From Alkalidesulfovibrio alkalitolerans DSM 16529 (GTDB taxonomy: Bacteria > Desulfobacterota > Desulfovibrionia > Desulfovibrionales > Desulfovibrionaceae): DNA of 64,000 nt. The stretch is from NCBI RefSeq assembly GCF_000422245.1, contig NZ_ATHI01000002.1:1-64000 (forward strand). Reading direction: 5' to 3'. This document shows positions 34,639-43,700 of the stretch, piece by piece. The position numbers were made by a program, and so were the translations under genes. Below the pieces are notes generated by a model. That model made no database searches and was not told where the DNA came from. It saw nothing but the letters and a program-made list of their open reading frames with translations. The stretch's first letter is position 1. Each line of letters starts with the position of its first letter.

Positions 34639-35676
34639 TCACCAGCGGCAGTGCAGACAGCCCTTGACCATTTCCTCGTCCACGTTCGAGGGCAGGACGC
34701 ACCACGCCGCCTTGTTCTCACCGACCCATATCTGACCGCTCTTGTAGGCGGAGAGAAAGGCGTCCACGACCAGTGGATCGAAGTGCGTGCCCCTGCCTTT
34801 GCGGATTTCCTGCAAAGCGGCCTCCACCGGCATGGCGTCGCGGTAGGGGCGCTTGGTCGTCAGGGCCTCGAAGACGTCGGCCACGGCGATGATGCGCCCG
34901 AAAATGTGTATATCCTCACCCTTGGCGCGATCCGGATAGCCCTTGCCGTCCCATCGCTCGTGATGATGACGGATTCCCTTGGCGATGCCTTCCAAGGATT
35001 CGGCGATGGAATTCACCAGGTCGCAGCCTTCCTTGCTGTGCTTGCGAATGGCGTTGAACTCGGCGTCGGTGAGCTTGCCCGGCTTGTTCAGGATGCTGTC
35101 CGGCACGCCGATCTTGCCCACGTCATGCAGCAACCCGGCCCAGTACAGTCGCTGGCTCTCCCTTTCGGGCAGGCCGAGTTGGCGACCGATCGAGTAGGCG
35201 TTGTGGGCCACACGCTGGCAGTGATTCCCAGTATAGGTGTCTTTGGAGGATATCGCCGTGGAGAAGCCGCCGAAAACGTTGCTCAGCAAGGAGCAGGCCT
35301 CGCCGAGCATCTGTTTCACCCTGCGGATGTAAGCGTCCTTGACTCCCATGAGCAGGCCGTTGAGTCCACCCACCAGGACGAAGATGACCGCCCGCAAAAG
35401 CCAGTTGGCCGTTTCCTGCACCTCTCCCGTGGCCGTATCGATGGGAATGCCCGCCGCGGCAATTCCGGCCAGCACTGCCAGGGTTACGCCGCCGACAATG
35501 CCCCACAGGAACCCACCCAGAATGATGGGCACATAGAGGAGATGGGAGTAGGCGTACTTGATGCCGCCTGTGCCCACCACGATCTCGCGCACTAGAAGAA
35601 TCAGGCAGACGATAGCCGTCGCCTTCGCCACATTGCCTATATTCTCCCGCGCAAACGCGAATGCCCCTCGTCCCAT
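34639..35676 (-). CDS. Membrane-bound HD-GYP c-di-GMP phosphodiesterase
   Basis: The 345-residue protein has four hydrophobic segments in the first 110 residues. An HD-GYP domain follows, with LLHDVGKIGVPDSILNKPG (HD at 184-185) and HHHERWDGKGYPDR (238-250). It should cleave c-di-GMP in response to an unknown signal sensed by the membrane part. The start at 35676 has GGAGG four bases upstream. The frame remains open to 35859 but that stretch is not protein-like. Confidence 0.92.
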   Translation of the reverse strand: MGRGAFAFARENIGNVAKATAIVCLILLVREIVVGTGGIKYAYSHLLYVPIILGGFLWGIVGGVTLAVLAGIAAAGIPIDTATGEVQETANWLLRAVIFVLVGGLNGLLMGVKDAYIRRVKQMLGEACSLLSNVFGGFSTAISSKDTYTGNHCQRVAHNAYSIGRQLGLPERESQRLYWAGLLHDVGKIGVPDSILNKPGKLTDAEFNAIRKHSKEGCDLVNSIAESLEGIAKGIRHHHERWDGKGYPDRAKGEDIHIFGRIIAVADVFEALTTKRPYRDAMPVEAALQEIRKGRGTHFDPLVVDAFLSAYKSGQIWVGENKAAWCVLPSNVDEEMVKGCLHCRW

Positions 35677-35789
35677 ACCGCCTCCGTTTTCCATGCGTAC
35701 GCATAGAAGCCATGCGAATTCGCATAGCACAAAACGGAAAATATTTGCCACATTTTTCGGCGATGCCGAAGGGAATTCCCTGCCCCGCG

Positions 35790-36281
35790 TCAACCGCCGC
35801 GCGTGAACCGGGCATCGGCGCGGGCGTGGCGCGCGCCCTGACCCGAGGTTTCCAGCCAACCCGCACGCACTTCGCCCTCGGGCGTGTCGAAGGCCGGAAC
35901 GTAGGGTTTCACGTCGAGCACAGGCGTGCCGTCGAGAAGGTCCACATCAAGAAGATGGATGACGTTGCTTTCGATCTTGTCCAGACGCAGCACAGACAAA
36001 CCGATGGAGTTGGGGCGGCGCGGTGCGCGCGTGGCGAAGACGCCGTGTGGATCGCCATCCAGAAATGGCGTCACGGACAGTTCGAAACCCCGGCTGTGGT
36101 GGAAGTGATAAAGCACGAAGAGGTGCGAAAAGCCTTCGAGGTCGTCGAGACCCGGGGCAAGCTCGGGCAGAAGCTCGATGCGACCCGCGACGCCCCGTGC
36201 GCCTGCTGGCTGGATGGGCGCTCCCTCTGCCCGGACATGGGGCGAGCGGACAAGACCGATGGCGCGATAAACGAATTCCAT
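35790..36281 (-). CDS. trmO: tRNA N6-threonylcarbamoyladenosine methyltransferase TrmO
   Basis: The 163-residue TsaA/TrmO barrel contains YRAIGLVRSPH at the start, LEGFSHLFVLYHFHHSRG, FATRAPRRPNSIGLSVLRL and LLDVDLLDGTPVLDVKPYVP, all family signatures. It would methylate t6A37 in tRNA-Thr using SAM. AAGGAGCGCCCC precedes the ATG at 36281. It stands alone between the two HD-GYP genes. Confidence 0.92.
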   Translation of the reverse strand: MEFVYRAIGLVRSPHVRAEGAPIQPAGARGVAGRIELLPELAPGLDDLEGFSHLFVLYHFHHSRGFELSVTPFLDGDPHGVFATRAPRRPNSIGLSVLRLDKIESNVIHLLDVDLLDGTPVLDVKPYVPAFDTPEGEVRAGWLETSGQGARHARADARFTRGG

Positions 36282-36423
36282 GGGGCGCTCCTTTTCGGTG
36301 ATTCGAAGGAATGCGCGGGCGCGAATGGGGGGGAAGACGGCCGCACGGACACTGTGCCGCATGACGCGTCGTCCCGCAACCCGCCTGGAAAGGCGAGAGA
36401 GGTTACCTGGAGCGCGGCCGAAT

Positions 36424-37653
36424 TCAGGTCAGCAGGCGCAGGACATCGACCCCGAACAGCCTCGGGTCCAGGTTTTCGTGAATCTCCAGGCGGTTGCGAC
36501 CGTCCGGGCCGCTCGCGTCGGCGAGATCCACGAATTCGGCGCGGCAGGGCCGCAGCCGGGGATCGAAGACGAGCTTGACCGAGGGCCTGAGCGGCTGGTC
36601 CGAATTGGCCTCGCAGACCACGGCGTAATGCCCGTTGTTCAGGCGCACAAAACTGCCGACCGGGAATATCCCCATGGATTTGATGAATAATTCCAAAATC
36701 CTGGTTTCGAATTCCTTGCCCCGCATGGAGTACATGAGGCGGAAGGCCTCGGCTGCGGGTTTGGCCCTGGCGTAGGGGCGGTCCGAGGTGATGGCGTCGA
36801 AGACATCGATCACGGCCAGGAGACGGCCGTAAAGGTGCGTCTCGCCGTCACCCAGACCGCGCGGATAGCCTTTGCCTCCCGGCCGCTCATGGTGTTCCAG
36901 GGCCGCCCCGGCCACGGCTTCGGAAATGCCGTCCGTCTCGCGCAGCAGGCGGTAGCCTTCCACGGCGTGGCTGCGGGCCAGTTTCCGCTCCCAGGGGGAA
37001 AGGGGGCCGGGCTTGTTCAGGATGGCTTCGGGCAACCTGGCCTTACCGATATCATGGTAAAGCCCGGCCAAGCCGAACTCGTGCGTCTCGGCCTCGGACA
37101 TTCCCAGATGCCGGGCGAAGAGCACGGCCAGGATGCCGACGTTGACAAGGTGGGCCACATGGTAGCCGTTTCGCGCCCCGAGCTTGGCCAGGCAGGCGGC
37201 GGCGGACTCGTTGCGGTCAACGCTTGCCGCGATGTCCGAGACGATTTCGCGCGAGGCCGCGTGGTCCAGGCGGCCGTGCCGCCTGGCCGCGTCCATCAGG
37301 TCGCGCGCGTGGCGAAGCGTTTTGGCGTGGATCGCGGCCGCGACGGGCAGTTCGTCCACGAACGGAATCTTGTGCTCCAGGGCGAGGAATTCGAGCGGCA
37401 GGCCGCTGTCCGGCGCGATCGTTCCGCCCACACCCCGCCCGGGGTCGATGAAGACGTCCACAGCCCCGCTCTTGCGCATGAACTCTATCTGCTCCACGGC
37501 CACGATCTCCTGGCGCGGATAGGCGAAAGGGTCCTTGAAGGTTCCCTGGCCGTATTTCTCGACGTACATCCCGACTTCGAGGTCGTCGATGTGGATGCGC
37601 CTCAAGTGTGGCGCGTCGTCGCACCGCTCGGATTTCTTCACGGTATTGGACAT
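36424..37653 (-). CDS. HD-GYP protein with N-terminal DUF3391-like domain
   Basis: In the 409-residue cytoplasmic protein, residues 15-130 (RRIHIDDLEVGMYVEKY) match the DUF3391 lead-in common in HD-GYP proteins. The phosphohydrolase site has LYHDIGKARLPEAILNKPG (HD at 200-201) and EHHERPGGKGYPRGL (252-266). It is a likely c-di-GMP phosphodiesterase. The start at 37653 gives the expected N-terminus. It is the second HD-GYP gene within 3 kb and not a duplicate of the first, since the domain layouts differ. Confidence 0.92.
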   Translation of the reverse strand: MSNTVKKSERCDDAPHLRRIHIDDLEVGMYVEKYGQGTFKDPFAYPRQEIVAVEQIEFMRKSGAVDVFIDPGRGVGGTIAPDSGLPLEFLALEHKIPFVDELPVAAAIHAKTLRHARDLMDAARRHGRLDHAASREIVSDIAASVDRNESAAACLAKLGARNGYHVAHLVNVGILAVLFARHLGMSEAETHEFGLAGLYHDIGKARLPEAILNKPGPLSPWERKLARSHAVEGYRLLRETDGISEAVAGAALEHHERPGGKGYPRGLGDGETHLYGRLLAVIDVFDAITSDRPYARAKPAAEAFRLMYSMRGKEFETRILELFIKSMGIFPVGSFVRLNNGHYAVVCEANSDQPLRPSVKLVFDPRLRPCRAEFVDLADASGPDGRNRLEIHENLDPRLFGVDVLRLLT

Positions 37654-37818
37654 ATGGCCCCTCGCCGACGCGGCCCAAGGCCGCGCAGGATCGTTACGTT
37701 CCGCTCTCGCAAAAGAAAAAAGAACCGCCACGCCCCACGCCCATGGAGCGAGCGCATCGGACATGCTCGACGCTAATCGGCAATGCATGTCGACGACGCA
37801 ACGAAAATTTATGCAAAT

Positions 37819-38310
37819 TCAGGGCCGGTCGTCGTACGTCCAACGACCTGGGGGCGTCTTTCCCTCGAAGAAGTGAAGCACCCGCTCCTGTTCGGCGGCC
37901 TTGACGCGCAGGTCCGAGAGCGCATGGACCGCGTCCGTCCGGGCATAGATGGCCAGGGCACGCTCCATGAACTCCGCGAGCACGAACCCGGCCTCCACTT
38001 CCAGACCCTCGGGCCTGGTGGGCCAGGAAACGCGCAGTCGCAGGGTGTGGGAGCGGCTCCCGTCGGCCTCGGCGCGCGAGATCATGTTGCCGGTGCGTAC
38101 CAGCGTCTCAAGCGCGGCCTCTGGCGCCACGCCGGACCAGGCGGCCAGGCTCTGGGAGAAGAGCGGCTCCACCACGAGCCAGTAGTTCTGGTCGATCTTG
38201 CAGGCCACCGCGCTGCCTGGGGCGTTCAGCACGCCGGAATCCTTGGCGTAGCGGGCCGCCAGGGCCTTTTGCAGCTTGTCCAGCGTCTCGGCGTAGTCGA
38301 TGAGGGGCAT
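37819..38310 (-). CDS. Conserved hypothetical protein
   Basis: The 163-residue soluble, alpha/beta, acidic product has no signal peptide. Segments such as SAVACKIDQNYWLVVEPLF and LRVSWPTRPEGLEVEAGF suggest a compact beta-rich core. No family was recognised. It stands 165 bp upstream of the HD-GYP gene on the same strand. Confidence 0.55.
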   Translation of the reverse strand: MPLIDYAETLDKLQKALAARYAKDSGVLNAPGSAVACKIDQNYWLVVEPLFSQSLAAWSGVAPEAALETLVRTGNMISRAEADGSRSHTLRLRVSWPTRPEGLEVEAGFVLAEFMERALAIYARTDAVHALSDLRVKAAEQERVLHFFEGKTPPGRWTYDDRP

Positions 38311-38503
38311 GCGGCGGCCTCCTTTGCGCTATATCTACCCCACGTTCATGCCCCGCGCAAGGCGACGGCGGGAATAATACGGCATTTCCGGAAACAGGAG
38401 CGCCCCGCCGGTCCGGTTCGGGCCGACAGGGCGTCCAACAGGGGCGGATTCGCCGTTACGTAAAGCCTAGGCTGGCTTCAGTGCGCCCAGGCCGCTGAAA
38501 GAG

Positions 38504-38521
38504 GGGTTTGTCAACAAGCCC
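38504..38521. repeat. Short palindrome flanking the tandem repeat array
   Basis: GGGTTTGTCAACAAGCCC pairs almost perfectly with itself and shares the TTGTCAACAAGC core with the palindrome next to copy C. Confidence 0.35.
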
Positions 38522-38544
38522 AGGCCACTCGAAGAGCAACGCCC

Positions 38545-38667
38545 GCAGCCTGTCCCAAAAGCGCCGGATGCAAGGCGCACAAAAGCGCCGGGCCCGACGT
38601 GCATAAAAATATACACGAGGGATCGGCGCTTTCGTGGCAACGCGGCAGACGGTGCTTTTTCAACCCC
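38545..38667 (+). repeat. Dispersed palindromic element, copy D1
   Basis: First of three tandem copies, 123 bp, starting GCAGCCTGTCCCAAAAGC. The centre is CGTGCATAAAAATATACACG with one mismatch in the stem. It ends ...GCTTTTTCAACCCC where the next copy begins. Confidence 0.88.
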
Positions 38668-38789
38668 GCAGACTGTTCAAAAAGCGCTGGATGCAAGGCG
38701 CGAGAAAGCGCCGGGCCCGACGTGTATAAAAACATACACGAGGGATCGGCGCTTTCGCGGCAGCGCGGCAGACGGGGTTTTTTCAACCC
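38668..38789 (+). repeat. Dispersed palindromic element, copy D2
   Basis: Second tandem copy, 122 bp, starting GCAGACTGTTCAAAAAGC, with centre CGTGTATAAAAACATACACG. It is about as close to D3 as D1 is, with scattered single-base changes. Confidence 0.9.
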
Positions 38790-38916
38790 GCAGACTGTTC
38801 AAAAAGCGCCGGATGCAAGGCGCAAAAAAGCGCCGGGCCCGACGTGTATAAAAATATACACGAGGGATCGGCGCTTTCGTGGCAACGCGGCAGACGGGGC
38901 TTTTTCAACAGTCTGC
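38790..38916 (+). repeat. Dispersed palindromic element, copy D3 (most complete)
   Basis: The 127-bp copy has ends GCAGACTGTTCAAAAAGC (38790-38807) and GCTTTTTCAACAGTCTGC (38899-38916), inverted repeats matching at 17 of 18. The centre CGTGTATAAAAATATACACG is a perfect 8-bp stem with an AAAA loop. GCGCCG/CGGCGC pairs outside it. The final C doubles as the complement of the G of the opgG TAG stop. Confidence 0.92.
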
Positions 38917-40508
38917 TAGTCGCGCATCCAGGCGTAGGACCAAGTCTCGGTAAGGATGTCATCCCCGCGCTTGAGGTAGGCGCGCATTTCGATGGGCCTG
39001 GGCTCGCCTTCGGGCGGCGCGACCTCGAAATAAACGCGCCAGCCGTCCATGAAACGGTTCTTGACCGTGATGAGCTTGGCGATGCTGCCCTCGGAGAGGC
39101 TGATCACCGCCTCCACGGGCGCGTTGGCGGGCAGATCGGGCAACTCTCCGCCCGCGAAATCGACCACAAACAGCCGCGTGCCGGGCACCGCGTCGCGACA
39201 AGGCTCGGAGCCGCACATGCCGCCGCGCATCTGGTGCGTGGCCTGCACGTACCCCGCCGGGGGAACGTCTTGCAGCGAACCGTGGAAATAAGTCAGACGG
39301 TAGTCGAAAGACAAGGCGTCGCCCGCGCGGACTTCCTGCTGCGGCGTCCAGTAGGAGACGATGTTGTCGTATATCTCGGCGTCGGTGGGGATCTGCACCA
39401 GTTCCACCCGGCCCGGCCCCCAGTCGCCCTTGGGCTCCACCCAGGCGCTGGGCCGCAGATGATAGACCGCCTCGATGTCCTGGTAGTTCCAGACGTTGGT
39501 GTCGCGCTGCAAGAGGCCGAAACCGCGCGGGTTCTCGTCCGTGAAGGTGTTCACCAGAATGCTTTTGGGATTCATGAGGGGGCGAAGCAGCCACTCGCCG
39601 GCGCCGGTGTGCATGAGCAGCGTGTCCGAGTCATGCACCTCGGGCCTGAAATCGTCGATGAACCGCACCTCCTTGGGGAATCGGCCGGTGTTCTCTCCAT
39701 ACCAGTACATGCTCGTCAGAGGCGCCACGCCGACCTTTTTGATGTCCGCGCGGGCGAAGACGCGTGACTGCACGTCCACCACCGGCGTCTCGCCGGGAGT
39801 CAGATCGAAGCGGTACGCGCCGGAGACGCTCGGGCTGTTCATGAGCGCGTACACCGTGATGGACTCGGCATCCTTCTCGGGCTTGACGATCCAGAACTCC
39901 CGAAAATAGGGGAACTCCTCGCCCGAGGGCAGCACGGTGTCGATAGCCAGTCCGCGCGCCGAGAGGCCGTATTCCATGTCCCGCCCCTTGACCCGGAAAT
40001 AGCTCGCACCCAGAAAGACCATGCACTCCCGGTACTCCCCGCCCTGCTCGTACGGATGGAAGAGCACGAAACCGCCGAAGCCCAGGTCCTTCGGAAGCTT
40101 GCCGTGGGGATAGGCGCTTTTCTGATAGTTGAAGTAGTTCTCGGAGAAGGGCACTTCCTTGGCCGCGCCCTTTTCCACGGTGTTGATGGTCACTTTTTTC
40201 GTGAACAGGTAGCCGCGATGGAAGAAGGCCACGGCAAAAGGGCCCTTTTCCTTGCGCCAGAGCATGTTCTCGTCGTTGAACCTGATCTCGCCGAAGCCCG
40301 AGTAGTCGAGATTCCTGAAGAACTCCGGAAGCGGGTCGGATTCCGAGGCGTAAGGCTCCTGAGCCAGGGCCCTGGCCTTGGCCACGACCATCTCGAAGGA
40401 GAAGGGCGTCTCTTTGCCTGCGGCGAAGGCCGAACCGGCAGCCAGGATCACGAGCAGCCAAGCGGCTGCGAAGGCGCGCACGCGGCGCGCAACCGTCGTC
40501 GCGGTCAT
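38916..40508 (-). CDS. opgG: Periplasmic glucan biosynthesis protein OpgG (MdoG)
   Basis: The 530-residue precursor has a signal peptide (to AAGSAFA, about residue 29). OpgG/OpgD signatures follow: PFSFEMVVAKARALAQEPY, LPEFFRNLDYSGFGEIRF, SMYWYGEN and SVSGAYRFDLTPG. It shapes osmoregulated periplasmic glucans. AAAGGAGCATACGACA sets the start at 40508; the very long open frame further upstream is antisense to the next gene. The usual partner opgH is not adjacent, which is unusual. The stop is fused to the repeat array. Confidence 0.93.
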   Translation of the reverse strand: MTATTVARRVRAFAAAWLLVILAAGSAFAAGKETPFSFEMVVAKARALAQEPYASESDPLPEFFRNLDYSGFGEIRFNDENMLWRKEKGPFAVAFFHRGYLFTKKVTINTVEKGAAKEVPFSENYFNYQKSAYPHGKLPKDLGFGGFVLFHPYEQGGEYRECMVFLGASYFRVKGRDMEYGLSARGLAIDTVLPSGEEFPYFREFWIVKPEKDAESITVYALMNSPSVSGAYRFDLTPGETPVVDVQSRVFARADIKKVGVAPLTSMYWYGENTGRFPKEVRFIDDFRPEVHDSDTLLMHTGAGEWLLRPLMNPKSILVNTFTDENPRGFGLLQRDTNVWNYQDIEAVYHLRPSAWVEPKGDWGPGRVELVQIPTDAEIYDNIVSYWTPQQEVRAGDALSFDYRLTYFHGSLQDVPPAGYVQATHQMRGGMCGSEPCRDAVPGTRLFVVDFAGGELPDLPANAPVEAVISLSEGSIAKLITVKNRFMDGWRVYFEVAPPEGEPRPIEMRAYLKRGDDILTETWSYAWMRD

Positions 40509-40700
40509 TGTCGTATGCTCCTTTTGGTTTCCGGCGGTAAGCCGAAAATACGTGGGCGGGCTCCTATCCGGTTCCCCTGACTCTTGCAAGCCCAGGTCGC
40601 CTTCACATGCTTGCCAATCCTCATCATACATCTTACTCTTCTTCTCTTCCCGAGAAGGAAAATCCCCCGGCCTCCCGGCCGTTCGAGACGAAGCGAACCC

Positions 40701-43700
40701 ATGCCCAACAAAGGTCCCCACATCTCCATACCACTTGAACGGCTCGTGCCGCGAGTGCTCGGCATCCCCGCCGCGGAAACCGCCGCCTGGCCCACGGGCG
40801 TGCGCGAGACAGTTTGCGCCCTGGCGGGCGAGATGTTCCTCGTGCGCTACAACCCTTTCATCGATCCGGGGCTCGTGCGGAAAAGCGTGACCGAGGCCCT
40901 GGAAAAAGCCTGCCCCACCCTTGGGGAAGATTGCTGCGGCCGCGTGCGCCAGGGCATGGAGCGGTTCTGGAAGGATTTCGACGACGAGCAGGAATTCAAG
41001 GCCGAGATCCTGCGCCGCCTGGAACCGCTGGTCTCCAGGGAGGCCGTCGTCACCACGCGCGGCAGCCTCATCGAGACGGCCACCGACGCCACGGACCTGC
41101 GCATGGAACTGCCCATGCTCATGCTCGCGCCGGGCACGGTGGACGAGGTCAAGGCCATCGTGCGCCTGGCCGCCGAGATGGGCTTCGCCCTCATCCCGCG
41201 CGGCGGCGGCACAGGGCTCACGGGCGGGGCCATCCCCGCGCTCACGCGCTCGGTCGTCCTCTCGCTCTCCAAGCTCAAGGCCATCCGCGACATCGACCCC
41301 GACTCCATGACCCTGTGCGCCGAGGCGGGCGTGATCACGGCCGACGCCATCAAGGCCGCAGCCGAGCAGAATCTGCTCTTCACCGTGGACCCGGCCTCCA
41401 AGGCGGGATCGAGCATCGGCGGCAACATCTCCGAGAACTCGGGCGGGCCGTTCTGTTTCGAATACGGCGTGACCCTGGACAACATCCTCTCCTACTCCAT
41501 GGTCATGCCCTCGGGCGAGCTCATCGAGGTCGTGCGCATGAACCACCCCCGCCACAAGATCATGCCGGGGGAGGCGGCCGTCTTCGAGATCAGGAACGAG
41601 CAGGGCGAGACCACGCGGACCATCACCCTTTCGGGCGACGACATCCGGGGCAAGAACCTGGGCAAGGACGTCTCCAACAAGTTCCTGGGCGGCCTGCCCG
41701 GCGTGCAAAAAGAAGGCGTGGACGGCGTCATCGTCGAGGGCTGTTTCGTGCTCCACGAAAAGCCCGCCCTTTCGCGCACACTGTGCCTGGAATTCTTCGG
41801 ACGCAGCATGCACAACGCCATGCTGGTCATCAAGGACATCGTGGCGCTGCGCGACCGCATCCGCGACGCGGGCGACTTGGTCAAGATATCGTCCCTGGAA
41901 GAGTTCGGCCCCAAATACGTGCAGGCCATCGGCTACGCCAAGAAATCCGGCGCCTACGAGGGCGAGCCCATCTCGGTCCTGCTCGTGCAGCTCGACTCCG
42001 ACAACGAGGAGGCCCTGGCCCAGGCCGTTTCCGACATCGTGACCATTTCCGGACGTTTCGACAACGTGGACGTCTTCTCCGCCGAGGACGACCGTCAGGC
42101 CGAGATTTTCTGGGAAGACCGCCACAAACTCTCGGCCATCGCCAAGCGCACCTCGGGCTTCAAGGTCAACGAGGATATCGTCATTCCCCTGGAGGTCATC
42201 CCGGAGTTCTCCGACTTCCTGGAGAACATGAATCTGCACTACATGGCCGTGGCCTACAGAAAGGCCCTGAAGAAGGTCACGGACCTTGCGGGCGTGGACC
42301 CGGCCGACCCCTTCATCGACCAGGAATTCGCCTTCGTGAAGGACATTTTCAAGGGCGTGGTCACGGTCAAAGACCTTTCGGATCAGGAATTGGAGGTGCA
42401 GGCCTCCTACTTTTTCCACGACCTGCGCAGCCGCTATCCGGCCGAACGCGAGGCCCTGGACGCCATCCTGAGCGACATGCAGGCCACCCGCGTCATCGTG
42501 GCCAACCACATGCACGCGGGCGACGGCAACTGCCACGTCAACTTCCCGGTCAACTCCAACGACCCGGAAATGCTCGGCCTGGTGCATGAGGCCGTGGAAA
42601 AGCTCTTCCGCAAGGTCATGGCGCTGGGCGGCGCGGTCTCGGGCGAACACGGCATCGGCATCACCAAGATCGGCCACCTGGAGCAGGAGAAGATCGACGC
42701 GCTGCGCGCCTACAAGCAGGAGGTGGACCCGAAGGGCATCATCAACCCCGGCAAGCTCGTGAGCCGCGAACTGACCGTGGAGCCCTACACCTTCTCCTTC
42801 AACCGCTTGATCCAGGATCTCTCCACCACCGCCCTGCCCGACAAGGAGCGGCTCATCACCCTGCTCTCGGGCATCCAGACCTGCACCCGCTGCGGCAAGT
42901 GCAAGCAGGTCTGCCCCATGTATCACCCGCGCGCAGGGTTCCTCTATCATCCGCGCAACAAGAACATCGCCCTGGGCGCGCTCATCGAGGCCATCTACTA
43001 TTCGCTCCTGCACACCGGCCGCCCGGACAAACGGCTGATGGGCGAACTGCGGCGCATCATGGAGCACTGCACGGCCTGCGGCAAATGCGCGGGCATTTGC
43101 CCCGTGAAGATCGACTCCTCCAACGTGGCCCTGCACATGCGCGCCTTCCTGGAGGAGAAAAAGGCGGGCGGCCATCCGCTCAAGAGCCGCATTCTGCACT
43201 TCCTGGCCCAGGCGCCGGAAAAGCGCGTGCCCACGGCGGCCAAGGCCCTTTCGCTGGCCCAGCAGATGCAGAACGTCGGCCTGGGGCTGATCCCCAAGGC
43301 CTGGCGCAGCCGCCTGGAGAGTCCGGTCTTCCGCGAAAAGGGCCCTGCGCCCGGATTCGCCAACCTGGCCGAGGCCATCGGCCTGGACGACGCCTTCCTC
43401 ATCGCTCCGCGCGAGATCGAGGACGCCCGCGACGTGCCCGAGACCGTCTTCTACTTCCCGGGCTGCGGCGCGGGGCTGTTCTACCGCGACATCGGCCTCG
43501 CGGTCCTGGCGCTGCTCCTGCGCCGGGGCGTGAGCGTGATTCTGCCCGACCGCCACCTGTGCTGCGGCTATCCCCTCCTGGCCCAAGGCCTGGAGGAGGC
43601 CTACCTGAACAACTACGGGGCCAACGTGGCCCGCATCCGCATGGTGCTGGACAAGGCCGCGCGCAAGGGCTTCAAGGTCACGAGCGTGCTGACCTCCTGC

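Noticed and set aside
38511-38919. Overlapping small frames on both strands in the repeat array, with near-identical peptides
   Set aside because: They are translations of the repeats themselves, recurring with each copy, and have no ribosome sites.
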